A stretch of DNA of 64,000 bases, from the NCBI GenBank assembly GCA_020633895.1, contig JACKCT010000010.1, forward strand, positions 93,480-157,479. Reading direction: 5' to 3'. Below, piece by piece: positions 1-6,709 of the stretch (positions are counted from its first letter, which is position 1; the number at the start of each line of letters is the position of its first letter). This DNA is from Deltaproteobacteria bacterium (lineage in GTDB: Bacteria > Lernaellota > Lernaellaia > JACKCT01). The translations under genes and the position numbers were made by a program. Under the pieces are notes generated by a model. That model did no database searches and was not told where the DNA came from. It saw only the letters and a list, made by a program, of their open reading frames with translations.

Positions 1-157
1 CGACACCCGACGACGCAGCCGAGGGCGCCGGGGTCGCGGCGGCGGCCGGAGTCGGCGACGCTTCGGGCGAGGCGGATTGACAACCGGCGACGGCCAACAA
101 GGTCACGAGGGCCGCAAAGGCGAACGGCAGAACTTTCCTGAGTTTTTCCAAGGACAT
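1..157 (-). CDS. Lipoprotein, N-terminal part only (gene runs off the window)
   Basis: This is the first 52 codons of a minus-strand gene that continues beyond base 1. The start ATG at 157 is preceded by a GGGAG-type ribosome site. The peptide begins with a basic N-terminus and a hydrophobic core, followed by a lipobox ending VAGC (Cys at about residue 26), and then an Ala/Pro/Ser/Thr-rich linker. This is the layout of an outer- or inner-membrane lipoprotein. A clear promoter lies upstream. The mature domain is outside the window, so no function can be given. Confidence 0.75.
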   Translation of the reverse strand, partial: MSLEKLRKVLPFAFAALVTLLAVAGCQSASPEASPTPAAAATPAPSAASSGV

Positions 158-191
158 GCCCACTCCCGGAGAACGGCGAAAAAGACGGGGA

Positions 192-220
192 ACAATAGGG
201 CGTGGCAAATAACGTGTCAA
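192..220 (-). promoter_or_regulatory. Sigma-70-type promoter for the lipoprotein gene
   Basis: On the minus strand TTGACA (220-215) is followed after exactly 17 bases by TATTGT (197-192). This puts the transcript start near 185, about 28 bases before the ATG at 157. Confidence 0.6.
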
Positions 221-369
221 CGACGCGCCCTCGCCTTCGGCCCGCGTCCGGTGCCCCGAAAAAAACCGACAGTCGCCGAGCGCCGAAGTTCCGCCCCCGC
301 GGGCGTTATCCCCCTTGTCGAGGCACGCCGAACCGGCCAGAATCCGGCGAACTCCCAAAGGATTTCCCC

Positions 370-1509
370 ATGCCTTCCATCTATGACGACGCAGTGGTCG
401 GCGCCGGCATCGTCGGTCTGGCTCACGCCTATCATCTGGCCAAGCGCGGCCGGTCGGTCATTGTTTTCGAGCGCGATCAGCGAGCCCAGATGGCGTCCGT
501 GCGCAACTTCGGTCTGGTCTGGCCCATCGGGCGGCCGCCGGGCGAACAGCTCGAACTGGCCAAACGCAGCCGGGAGGTCTGGCGCGAGATGCTGCGCGAC
601 GCCGGTCTTTGGCATGACGAAAGCGGGTCGATGCATCTGGCGTATCAGGACGACGAAGCGCGGGTTCTGGCGGAATTTGCCGCCGACGCCGCCGGACAGG
701 GCTACGACGTCGAACTGCTCGACGCGGACCAAGTTGCCGCCAAGGCCCCCATGGCGCGCCGGGAGGGGCTGCGTCGCGGGCTATTCAGCGCCACGGAGAT
801 GCGCGTCGACCCGAGGCAGGTGGTCGGCGATCTGCCCTTTTATCTGGCGAGGGCGTACGGCGTCCGCTTCGAATTCAACGCGCCGGTCACGCATGTCGAG
901 CCGGGCGAGGTCCAAGCCCTGGGGCAATCCTGGCGGGCGCGGCGGGTGTGGATCTGCACCGGCGAGGCGATCCGGGAGTTGTTTTTCGACCACGTCCGGG
1001 ACGAGCCCGTCTACCGATGCAAGCTCCAGATGATGCGCACCGCCCCGACGTCCCACGGCGCCAAACTCGGTCCCAGCATGGCCGGGGGGCTGACACTTCG
1101 CCATTACCCCGCCTTCGCCGCCTGTCCGACGTTGCCCGAGGTCGTCGCGCGCTTTGACGGGGAAACGCCCGAATTCGCCCGCTTCGGCATTCACGTCCTC
1201 ATCAGCCAGAACGCCTCCGGTCAACTGGCCGTCGGCGATTCGCACCAATACGACGCGGCGATCACGCCCTTCAACGACGACGAAATCGACGACGCGATCC
1301 TGCGTTACGCGCGAACACTGGTCGAAGGGCCGCTGCCGCCGATCGTCTCCCACTGGTACGGCGTGCAAATGGGCCACCGGGAACGCCCCTGGCTGCGTAA
1401 AAGCCCGGCCGAGGGGGTGCATCTGGTGACGGCTCTGGGGGGCGCGGGGATGACGCTGTCGTTCGGTTTGGCGGAGAAAGTCGTGCGGGAGGAATTGGGC
1501 GAAGGATGA
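370..1509 (+). CDS. FAD-dependent oxidoreductase (DAO family, TIGR03364-like)
   Basis: The 379-residue protein begins with a dinucleotide-binding fold, seen as GAGIVGLAHAYHLAKRG at about residues 9-25, followed by the acidic strand end VIVFER. The rest fits a D-amino-acid-oxidase-type FAD enzyme, with a C-terminal GGAGMTLSFGLAEKV motif that closes on the flavin. It most resembles the subgroup TIGR03364, which is often found near phosphonate-degradation genes; no such neighbour is visible here. The reading frame is open upstream to 202. The ATG at 370 was chosen because the flavin-binding fold begins there and AAAGGA lies 8 bases ahead. The substrate is unknown. Confidence 0.8.
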   Translation: MPSIYDDAVVGAGIVGLAHAYHLAKRGRSVIVFERDQRAQMASVRNFGLVWPIGRPPGEQLELAKRSREVWREMLRDAGLWHDESGSMHLAYQDDEARVLAEFAADAAGQGYDVELLDADQVAAKAPMARREGLRRGLFSATEMRVDPRQVVGDLPFYLARAYGVRFEFNAPVTHVEPGEVQALGQSWRARRVWICTGEAIRELFFDHVRDEPVYRCKLQMMRTAPTSHGAKLGPSMAGGLTLRHYPAFAACPTLPEVVARFDGETPEFARFGIHVLISQNASGQLAVGDSHQYDAAITPFNDDEIDDAILRYARTLVEGPLPPIVSHWYGVQMGHRERPWLRKSPAEGVHLVTALGGAGMTLSFGLAEKVVREELGEG

Positions 1510-1515
1510 ACAGGG

Positions 1516-1541
1516 ATTTATCTACCAATTAGTAGATAAAT
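1516..1541. promoter_or_regulatory. 26-bp AT-rich palindrome, likely operator
   Basis: Arms ATTTATCTAC (1516-1525) and GTAGATAAAT (1532-1541) are perfect inverted repeats around an AATT core. It ends 13 bases before the putative -35 box of the SCP2 gene and stands out from the GC-rich surroundings. The length and symmetry suit a dimeric repressor or activator such as a TetR-type protein. There is no T-run, so it is unlikely to be a terminator. Confidence 0.5.
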
Positions 1542-1554
1542 TTCCCGCCAACGC

Positions 1555-1583
1555 TTGACCCGCTCGGGGGCGTCTGTTACAGC
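1555..1583 (+). promoter_or_regulatory. Possible sigma-70 promoter for the SCP2 gene
   Basis: TTGACC (1555-1560), 17-base spacer, TACAGC (1578-1583). The -35 box is good and the -10 box is weak. It would give a leader of roughly 120 bases before the ATG at 1713. Confidence 0.35.
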
Positions 1584-1712
1584 ATAGGCCACTGACTTAA
1601 GCGGCCGTTCACGATCCATGACGCGAACAGCATGGAGACCTTGCTTCCCGGGCGATTTTGCCCGCGAGGACGGGGCCTTCGCGATTCACACAGACCATGA
1701 GGGGGAATCCCA

Positions 1713-2036
1713 ATGAGTGACGTTCAGCAGGTTTTTGACAATATGCAGACCCGTCTCGACGACAACCCGGACTCGGTGGCCGGCATGAACTGCGTGTATC
1801 AGTTCAACGTCACCGGTGACGAGGCCGGCGAGTGGCACGCCGACCTGACCGGCGAGAAGGCCGAGATCAAGCAGGGGCCCCACGCTTCGCCCAACTGCAC
1901 GATCACGGTGAAGGGCGAGGATTTCGTCAACATCGCCAACGGCAAGCTCTCGGGCCAGATGGCCTTCATGACCGGCAAGCTCAAGATCGCCGGCGACATG
2001 GGCTTGGCCATGAAGCTGCAGAAGCTGCTCGGCTAA
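1713..2036 (+). CDS. SCP2 sterol-binding domain protein
   Basis: The 107-residue protein is a single SCP2 (sterol carrier protein 2) fold. Typical features are the GEWHADLTGEKAEI strand region, the CTITVKGEDFVNIANGKLSG helix-strand and the closing MTGKLKIAGDMGLAMKLQKLL helix. Family members bind acyl-CoAs or other lipids in a hydrophobic tunnel and are usually cytosolic. The ATG at 1713 has a GAGGGGG ribosome site. It stands alone between a promoter region and a strong terminator, so it is probably monocistronic. The ligand is unknown. Confidence 0.85.
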   Translation: MSDVQQVFDNMQTRLDDNPDSVAGMNCVYQFNVTGDEAGEWHADLTGEKAEIKQGPHASPNCTITVKGEDFVNIANGKLSGQMAFMTGKLKIAGDMGLAMKLQKLLG

Positions 2037-2060
2037 CGCCCGCTTTTCGGTCTAACACAA

Positions 2061-2100
2061 AGAAAGCCTGCCGACTTATGTCGGTGGGCTTTTTTTCTTT
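2061..2100 (+). terminator. Intrinsic terminator after the SCP2 gene
   Basis: An AAAGCCTGCCGAC stem, TTAT loop and GTCGGTGGGCTTT return strand are followed by a run of T. A textbook rho-independent terminator 25 bases after the stop codon. Confidence 0.85.
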
Positions 2101-2125
2101 GGCCGTCGGTGTCAAGACCGCCCTC

Positions 2126-2460
2126 TCAGAGCCGCCCCAATCCTCCAGAGTCTCGCACGCGAGCAAGCGGTTTAGGGCGGCCCTGCACAAAACGCTGTCA
2201 TCCCGAACGAAGTGAGGGACCTCTCGTACGTTGTTCGTCATTCGCGTCAACGAATCAGAGCGCCTTGCAGCTTGTCCGCCGAAGCCTTGGCGGAGGTGGA
2301 TCAGCGCGGGGTTGTCGAGCGGTTCGACTCGTCGGACGCTCTGGACCGCTTGCTCACGCGCGCGGCTCTGTCGGAAGTGGCGCACGCGTCGTGCCAGCTC
2401 GTACCAACCCGCTTCCACATCCACCTTAGCCGAGGCGTCGGCGGACAGGCAGGTCGCGGT
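2126..2460. repeat. Composite cluster of intergenic repeats
   Basis: No gene is supported here. The block starts with TCAGAGCCGCC (2126) and has the matching GCGCGCGGCTCTG at about 2358-2370, the end pair of the TCAGAGCC element family. Inside are TGTCATCCCGAACGAAG (2196-2212), an arm of the TGTCAT family, and TCCGCCGAAGCCTTGGCGG (about 2274-2292). The last is repeated in inverted, diverged form at about 2420-2452. The part from about 2268 to 2372 is homologous to 52190-52305. The cluster looks like nested insertions of several short repeats. Confidence 0.65.
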
Positions 2461-2487
2461 TCTGAAAGGTTGAACGCTGCTCCGTCA

Positions 2488-3864
2488 TCACGATTCGAAG
2501 TGCGTCCGCGCAAACCTCATTTGCGCAGCCTTCCTGAACCCCTCGCCCGCGTACGTGCGGTCCCGCAGTTCTTCCAGCACCGCGCGCTGCATCTTCCCCA
2601 GGGCCTTGCCTCTCGGGACGCCCATTTCCAACAGATCCTGGCCGCGAAGCGCGGGGCGCAGGTGGCGAAGGGTCGTCAGGTGCGTTTGGACGGCGTGGAC
2701 CAGGCCCGGCGACGAGGTCTTCGCCATCAGCGCCAGCGCCGCCTCCACCGGCAGATGTTCCAAATGCGCATGGATATTCGAGCCCGTACGGCGGCACGAA
2801 TACCGCAATTCCAACTGCGCCTGATGCATCTCGGCCAGACGTTCGTGGGCGCGGCGGCTGTGCTTCGCCGAAATCTCCAAGCGCGCCATAAGCTGGTCGG
2901 CGCAAAGGTGGTCGAAGTTGGACAACAGCAAATACCACCAGCATTCCCAACGATGAAACGTCTCATCGTCGCCTTTCGGCGCACTTTTTCGCGACAACGC
3001 CGCCCCCTCCCCCGTCCACCAGGCGATGGCGTCGTGCATCCGCCGGGCTTGCGTCGGCGTGGGTTTGGCGACAGCCAGATCGGCATGGTACGCCCGATGC
3101 ACTCCCCGCCGGATCATCAGATTGAGCGCGGGCATCGGGTCGTCCTCGTCGAGGGTGCGGCGCAATTCGGTCATGAGCCGGTGGCCCGAAACGCGTTCGA
3201 GGTAGTGATCGCGAATCGCCTCGCGCATCAACGCCCGCGTGCGCGAATCGGGCGAGAAACCCAGGCGCGCCTTGTAGCGAATCGCCCGCAGGATGCGCGT
3301 CGGGTCGTCCTCGAACGACGCATCGTGCAGGATGCGGATAACGCCTCGGCGCAGGTCGTCCATGCCGCCCACCTCGTCCACCAACTCGCCCAAGTGGCGG
3401 GGTTTCAAACGCAGCGCCATGGCGTTGACCGTGAAATCGCGACGACGCAGATCCTCCGGTAAAGGCGCGGGTTCGACTTTGGGCAAATGGCCGGAGGCGG
3501 CATAGGACTCGCGGCGGGCGGTGGCGATGTCAATCTTGTGGTGATCGGGAAACGACAGCGTCGCCGTCTGAAACGCGGCGTAGACCCGCGCCTTCGCGCC
3601 CAATTTCTCCCGCGCCCGCTCCACCAGCGCCAGGGCGTCGCCTTCCATCACCACATCCAGGTCCAGCACCGTCCGACCCAGCAGCAAATCCCGCACGCAT
3701 CCGCCGACCAGATAAGCCTCGCCGCCCAGTTCGTCGGCCAGCCGCCCGATGGTCTGGATGCGTCGGAAGGTCGGGCGCTCGACGGATTGAAACAGGCGCG
3801 CACCCAGCTCGCAGTTGGTCGGGACCGTCGTCGGAGTGGCGGCGCGGGACTTGGTCAACGTCAT
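2488..3864 (-). CDS. cca: CCA tRNA nucleotidyltransferase / poly(A) polymerase family
   Basis: The 458-residue protein is a class II nucleotidyltransferase. It carries GGCVRDLLLGR (about 54-64), the metal-binding DLD (68-70) and RRDFTVNAMA (141-150), then the RNA-binding neck region with DPTRILRAIRYKARLGF. Such enzymes add or repair the 3' CCA of tRNA; a poly(A) polymerase role cannot be excluded from sequence. The C-terminal part is long and lacks an obvious HD phosphohydrolase motif. The ATG overlaps the xerD stop in an ATGA, so the two genes are translationally coupled. The TRNT1/PcnB-type head is clear; the exact activity is inferred. Confidence 0.85.
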   Translation of the reverse strand: MTLTKSRAATPTTVPTNCELGARLFQSVERPTFRRIQTIGRLADELGGEAYLVGGCVRDLLLGRTVLDLDVVMEGDALALVERAREKLGAKARVYAAFQTATLSFPDHHKIDIATARRESYAASGHLPKVEPAPLPEDLRRRDFTVNAMALRLKPRHLGELVDEVGGMDDLRRGVIRILHDASFEDDPTRILRAIRYKARLGFSPDSRTRALMREAIRDHYLERVSGHRLMTELRRTLDEDDPMPALNLMIRRGVHRAYHADLAVAKPTPTQARRMHDAIAWWTGEGAALSRKSAPKGDDETFHRWECWWYLLLSNFDHLCADQLMARLEISAKHSRRAHERLAEMHQAQLELRYSCRRTGSNIHAHLEHLPVEAALALMAKTSSPGLVHAVQTHLTTLRHLRPALRGQDLLEMGVPRGKALGKMQRAVLEELRDRTYAGEGFRKAAQMRFARTHFES

Positions 3865-4760
3865 CCTCTCGGGTGGGCCGACTTGTGCAGGCGCTTGAGA
3901 CCTTCGCGCTCGACATGGGTGTAGATCTCGGTGGTCGAGATGTCTTCGTGGCCGAGCAACGCCTGCACGACGCGCAGGTTGGCGCCGTGGGCCAGCAGGT
4001 GCGTGGCGAAGCTGTGGCGCAGGACGTGGGGGTAGATGCGCTTCTTGACGCCGGCGGCCTTGGCAAGCTTGGAGACCACGACCCAGAAATTCTGCCGCGT
4101 CATCGCCCCACCCCTGGCGGTGACGAACACGGCGTCGCTATGGCGGCCCTTGAGCAACGCGCCCCGGCCGTCGCGCAGATACGCCTTCAGCGTGTCCTCC
4201 GCCACCTCGCCCAGCGGCACGATGCGCTCCTTGCGGCCCTTGCCCTTCACGCGCAGAAACGCGGCGTCCAGGTCCACCTGCCCCATTGCCAGATTCACGA
4301 TCTCGGAAGCGCGCATGCCCGTTGCGTAAATCAACTCCAGCATCGCCTTGTCGCGCAGGCCGGTGGGTTTGTCGGTTTTCGGGGCGGCGAGCAACGCCTC
4401 GACCTCCGCCTCGTCGAGGACCTCGGGCAGCTTGCGCCGCATCTTCGGCAGGGCGACAAGCTCGGACGGGTCCGTGGCGATGACCTTCTCGTCCAGCAGA
4501 AATCCCAGGAAACCGCGCACGGCGATGAGGTTGCGGGCGGCGGTGCGGGCCGATTTTCCGGCATCCCGGCGGCGACCGACGAATTCCAGCAGGTGCTCCC
4601 GACCGATGCGCTCGGGGTCGCTCAGTCGCTCGCCGTCACAATAGTCGGCGAACAGCCCCAGGTCGCGGGAATAGTTCTCGATGGTGTTGGGCGACAGGCC
4701 CTTCTCCGCCTTGAGATAGACCAGGTAGCGATCGATCCAGGTGTCGACGGTTTGGGGCAT
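3861..4760 (-). CDS. xerD: Tyrosine site-specific recombinase XerD
   Basis: The 299-residue protein has the two-domain Xer layout: an N-terminal SAM-like core-binding domain (1-105) and a C-terminal catalytic domain. All catalytic residues are visible: Arg150 in ATGMRASE, Lys174 in KGKGRKER, His245 and Arg248 in PHVLRHSFATHLL, His271 in LLGHEDISTT and Tyr280 in EIYTHV. Length and motifs fit the chromosome-dimer-resolving XerC/XerD pair, not an integron or phage integrase. XerC versus XerD cannot be settled for certain. It is the first gene of a pair with cca and has a hairpin repeat just upstream. Confidence 0.9.
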   Translation of the reverse strand: MPQTVDTWIDRYLVYLKAEKGLSPNTIENYSRDLGLFADYCDGERLSDPERIGREHLLEFVGRRRDAGKSARTAARNLIAVRGFLGFLLDEKVIATDPSELVALPKMRRKLPEVLDEAEVEALLAAPKTDKPTGLRDKAMLELIYATGMRASEIVNLAMGQVDLDAAFLRVKGKGRKERIVPLGEVAEDTLKAYLRDGRGALLKGRHSDAVFVTARGGAMTRQNFWVVVSKLAKAAGVKKRIYPHVLRHSFATHLLAHGANLRVVQALLGHEDISTTEIYTHVEREGLKRLHKSAHPRG

Positions 4761-4796
4761 GGGTTTCCTATGATCATTTCGTCGCGCGTATGCACC

Positions 4797-4852
4797 TGTA
4801 CAGAGCCGCCTGTTCAGAGCCGCCTGTACAGAGCCGCCTGTTCAGAGCCGCG
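4797..4852. repeat. Four tandem 14-bp units (TGTWCAGAGCCGCC)
   Basis: Four units of 14 bases at 4797, 4811, 4825 and 4839 alternate between TGTACAGAGCCGCC and TGTTCAGAGCCGCC/G, so the true period is 28 bases twice. Each unit contains the left end (CAGAGCCGC) of the element that follows, as if only the terminus had been amplified. Confidence 0.85.
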
Positions 4853-4958
4853 CACGGTCGTAAGCGGTTGGTTTCGACCCTTTACGCCGGTCACGTCGCT
4901 ACGTCGAAAGTGGCGTGCCGGGTCGGACCGGACCCCTCCCTACAGGTCGGGGCTCTGA
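4842..4958. repeat. TCAGAGCC element, long form
   Basis: This 117-bp element begins TCAGAGCCGCGCACGG and ends CTACAGGTCGGGGCTCTGA. It is the same long form as 9481-9601 and the reverse complement of units in the 59102-59677 array. Terminal inverted repeats TCAGAGCC/GGCTCTGA allow a hairpin. It fills the gap between xerD and the amidase gene. Confidence 0.8.
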
Positions 4959-4999
4959 CGGACACCGGCGCGCGCCGGAACCAATTCGTCGCCGAGTCG

Positions 5000-6709
5000 T
5001 CAAAAGTCCCGAAAATACGCCCGCACGCCGTCGGCGATGCCCTGGGCCAAGGCGGCCTGATAGTTGCCGTTTTTCATGCGCGCCAGATCCCGTTCATTCG
5101 TGATGAATCCGCACTCCACCAAAATCGCCGGCATTCGCGCGCCCATTAGAACATAGAACGGGGCGCTGTGCACTTTCCGGTCTCCCACATTCGTATGCAG
5201 CCGCCGGGTGTTGAGCAGCACGCGGTCCTGCACCATGGTCGCCAGGGAATTGCTCTCGATTTTCTTGTAGGAGAGCGTCAGACTTTCGAGCACGGCGTTC
5301 ATTCGGGCGACCTTCTGCACCGCCGTGGCGTTCTCGGCCGCGACCAGTTCCGTGTCCTGGGGCCGGGCGCGGGGGGCGAAGTGATAGGTCTCGATGCCGT
5401 AGGCCGCCCGGTTGCGCGCCGAGTTGATGTGGATGGACACGAACAGGTCGGCGTTCTGCTTATTGGCGAACGCGGTGCGTCCCGGCAGGGGGATGAAGAC
5501 GTCCGTGCCGCGCGTCATGACGGTGCGGATGTGCTTGTCCTTGGCCAGTTCCCGCTCCACGCGCTTGGCGATGGCCAGCACCAGCAGCGATTCCCGATCG
5601 CCGCGCGGGCTCATCGCCCCCGGGTCCTTGCCGCCGTGCCCGGGATCGAGCACCACCAGCCACGGCCGCCCGATGCCCTTGGGCTCGCCGGGCAGGCGCC
5701 GCCCCTCGCCGGTTACGTCGATGACGATGCGATAGGGATCGAACAGCGGGAAGATCTGAAAGTCGTTGATGCTCTCGATGTCGAGCACGACCCGCGCAAC
5801 GTCCTTCTGGAACTGCCCCGCCCGCACCTGCTTGAGCAGGCCGTCGGCGATGGTGATTTCCTTGGAGAGCTTCGGGTCCAGCACGCCGCCCTGCACATCC
5901 AGATACAGCCGCCGGGGCAGCGAACTGCCCTTCTCTTTTTCCAGCAGGTTGTAGTTGTACTTCGCCTCGCCGGTCATCTCGACGACGATGCGCGTGTAGT
6001 CCGGGTTCGACCAGTGATCGATCTTGGAGATCATCGGCTGCCCGGTCGCGTCGGCCAGCAGCGATTCCAACGTCGGCTCGTTCGTTCCCAACTCCGCGGC
6101 GATGGCCTGGGCGATGGGATCGGTAAGCGGATCGTAGGGCGTGGGCTCGGGGCCCTTGGCGACCGGCGTCGGTTTGGGTGTCGGTTTGGGTTTGGGCGGC
6201 GCGTACTTCGCCAGGCGATTCATCCCGGCGGCGGCCGTGGGCGTCAAATCGCCCTTGGGATGGTCGTGAACGCACGCCGCATAGCGCTCGTAGGCGTCTT
6301 TCGGCCGTTTGAGGCGTTCGAGAATCTCTCCGGCTTTCACCTGCCCGTCGTCGGCCAGATTGCTGTTCGGGTATTCCTTGGCCAGCCGGTCATACAATGC
6401 CACCGCCGATTCCAGATCCTTATTGATGTACGAATATTTGTTGAGTTCGACATACGCCCCGGCGGCCATGTACAGCGCGTCGTCGGCGCGGGCGGATTTG
6501 GGATACTGTTTTTGCAGCGTCTTGAAACGATCGATATGACGCAGCCAATGATGGCGAAAGGGCTTCTGGCCTTCGTCGCTCAAGAAGTCCAGGTATTCGG
6601 CTTTGACGCGAAGGTAGAGGTCGTCGATCTGCACCGCGCCGGCGATTCCGATCGCCAAAAAAACCGCCAAGCACGCCCCGGCGACGATGCGCGCTCCCCG
6701 CCCCATCAC
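5000..6709 (-). CDS. N-acetylmuramoyl-L-alanine amidase with TPR and AMIN domains
   Basis: The 569-residue exported protein starts with a signal peptide or anchor (about 8-25). TPR-like helices follow (about 45-165, with repeats such as YPKSARADDALYMAAGAY), then a Pro-rich linker, an AMIN domain (about 225-335) and a zinc-dependent Amidase_3 domain from LDPGHGGKDPGA (about 357) to the end. Zinc and catalytic residues are recognisable in the HGG, RES, SIHINS and VECGF motifs. It cleaves the peptide stem from peptidoglycan, as AmiC does during cell separation. The ATG overlaps the mutS stop in an ATGA. The TPR head is an addition to the usual AmiC plan. Confidence 0.9.
   Translation of the reverse strand: MMGRGARIVAGACLAVFLAIGIAGAVQIDDLYLRVKAEYLDFLSDEGQKPFRHHWLRHIDRFKTLQKQYPKSARADDALYMAAGAYVELNKYSYINKDLESAVALYDRLAKEYPNSNLADDGQVKAGEILERLKRPKDAYERYAACVHDHPKGDLTPTAAAGMNRLAKYAPPKPKPTPKPTPVAKGPEPTPYDPLTDPIAQAIAAELGTNEPTLESLLADATGQPMISKIDHWSNPDYTRIVVEMTGEAKYNYNLLEKEKGSSLPRRLYLDVQGGVLDPKLSKEITIADGLLKQVRAGQFQKDVARVVLDIESINDFQIFPLFDPYRIVIDVTGEGRRLPGEPKGIGRPWLVVLDPGHGGKDPGAMSPRGDRESLLVLAIAKRVERELAKDKHIRTVMTRGTDVFIPLPGRTAFANKQNADLFVSIHINSARNRAAYGIETYHFAPRARPQDTELVAAENATAVQKVARMNAVLESLTLSYKKIESNSLATMVQDRVLLNTRRLHTNVGDRKVHSAPFYVLMGARMPAILVECGFITNERDLARMKNGNYQAALAQGIADGVRAYFRDF

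Noticed and set aside
1618-1716. 32-codon ORF in the leader of the SCP2 gene, with its TGA overlapping the SCP2 ATG
   Set aside because: It has no ribosome site and no recognisable peptide features; the overlap may be chance.
2212-3462. 416-codon open frame opposite cca
   Set aside because: It is rich in Arg/His/Gln, begins in repeat sequence and lies fully antisense to a well-supported gene: a GC-driven shadow.
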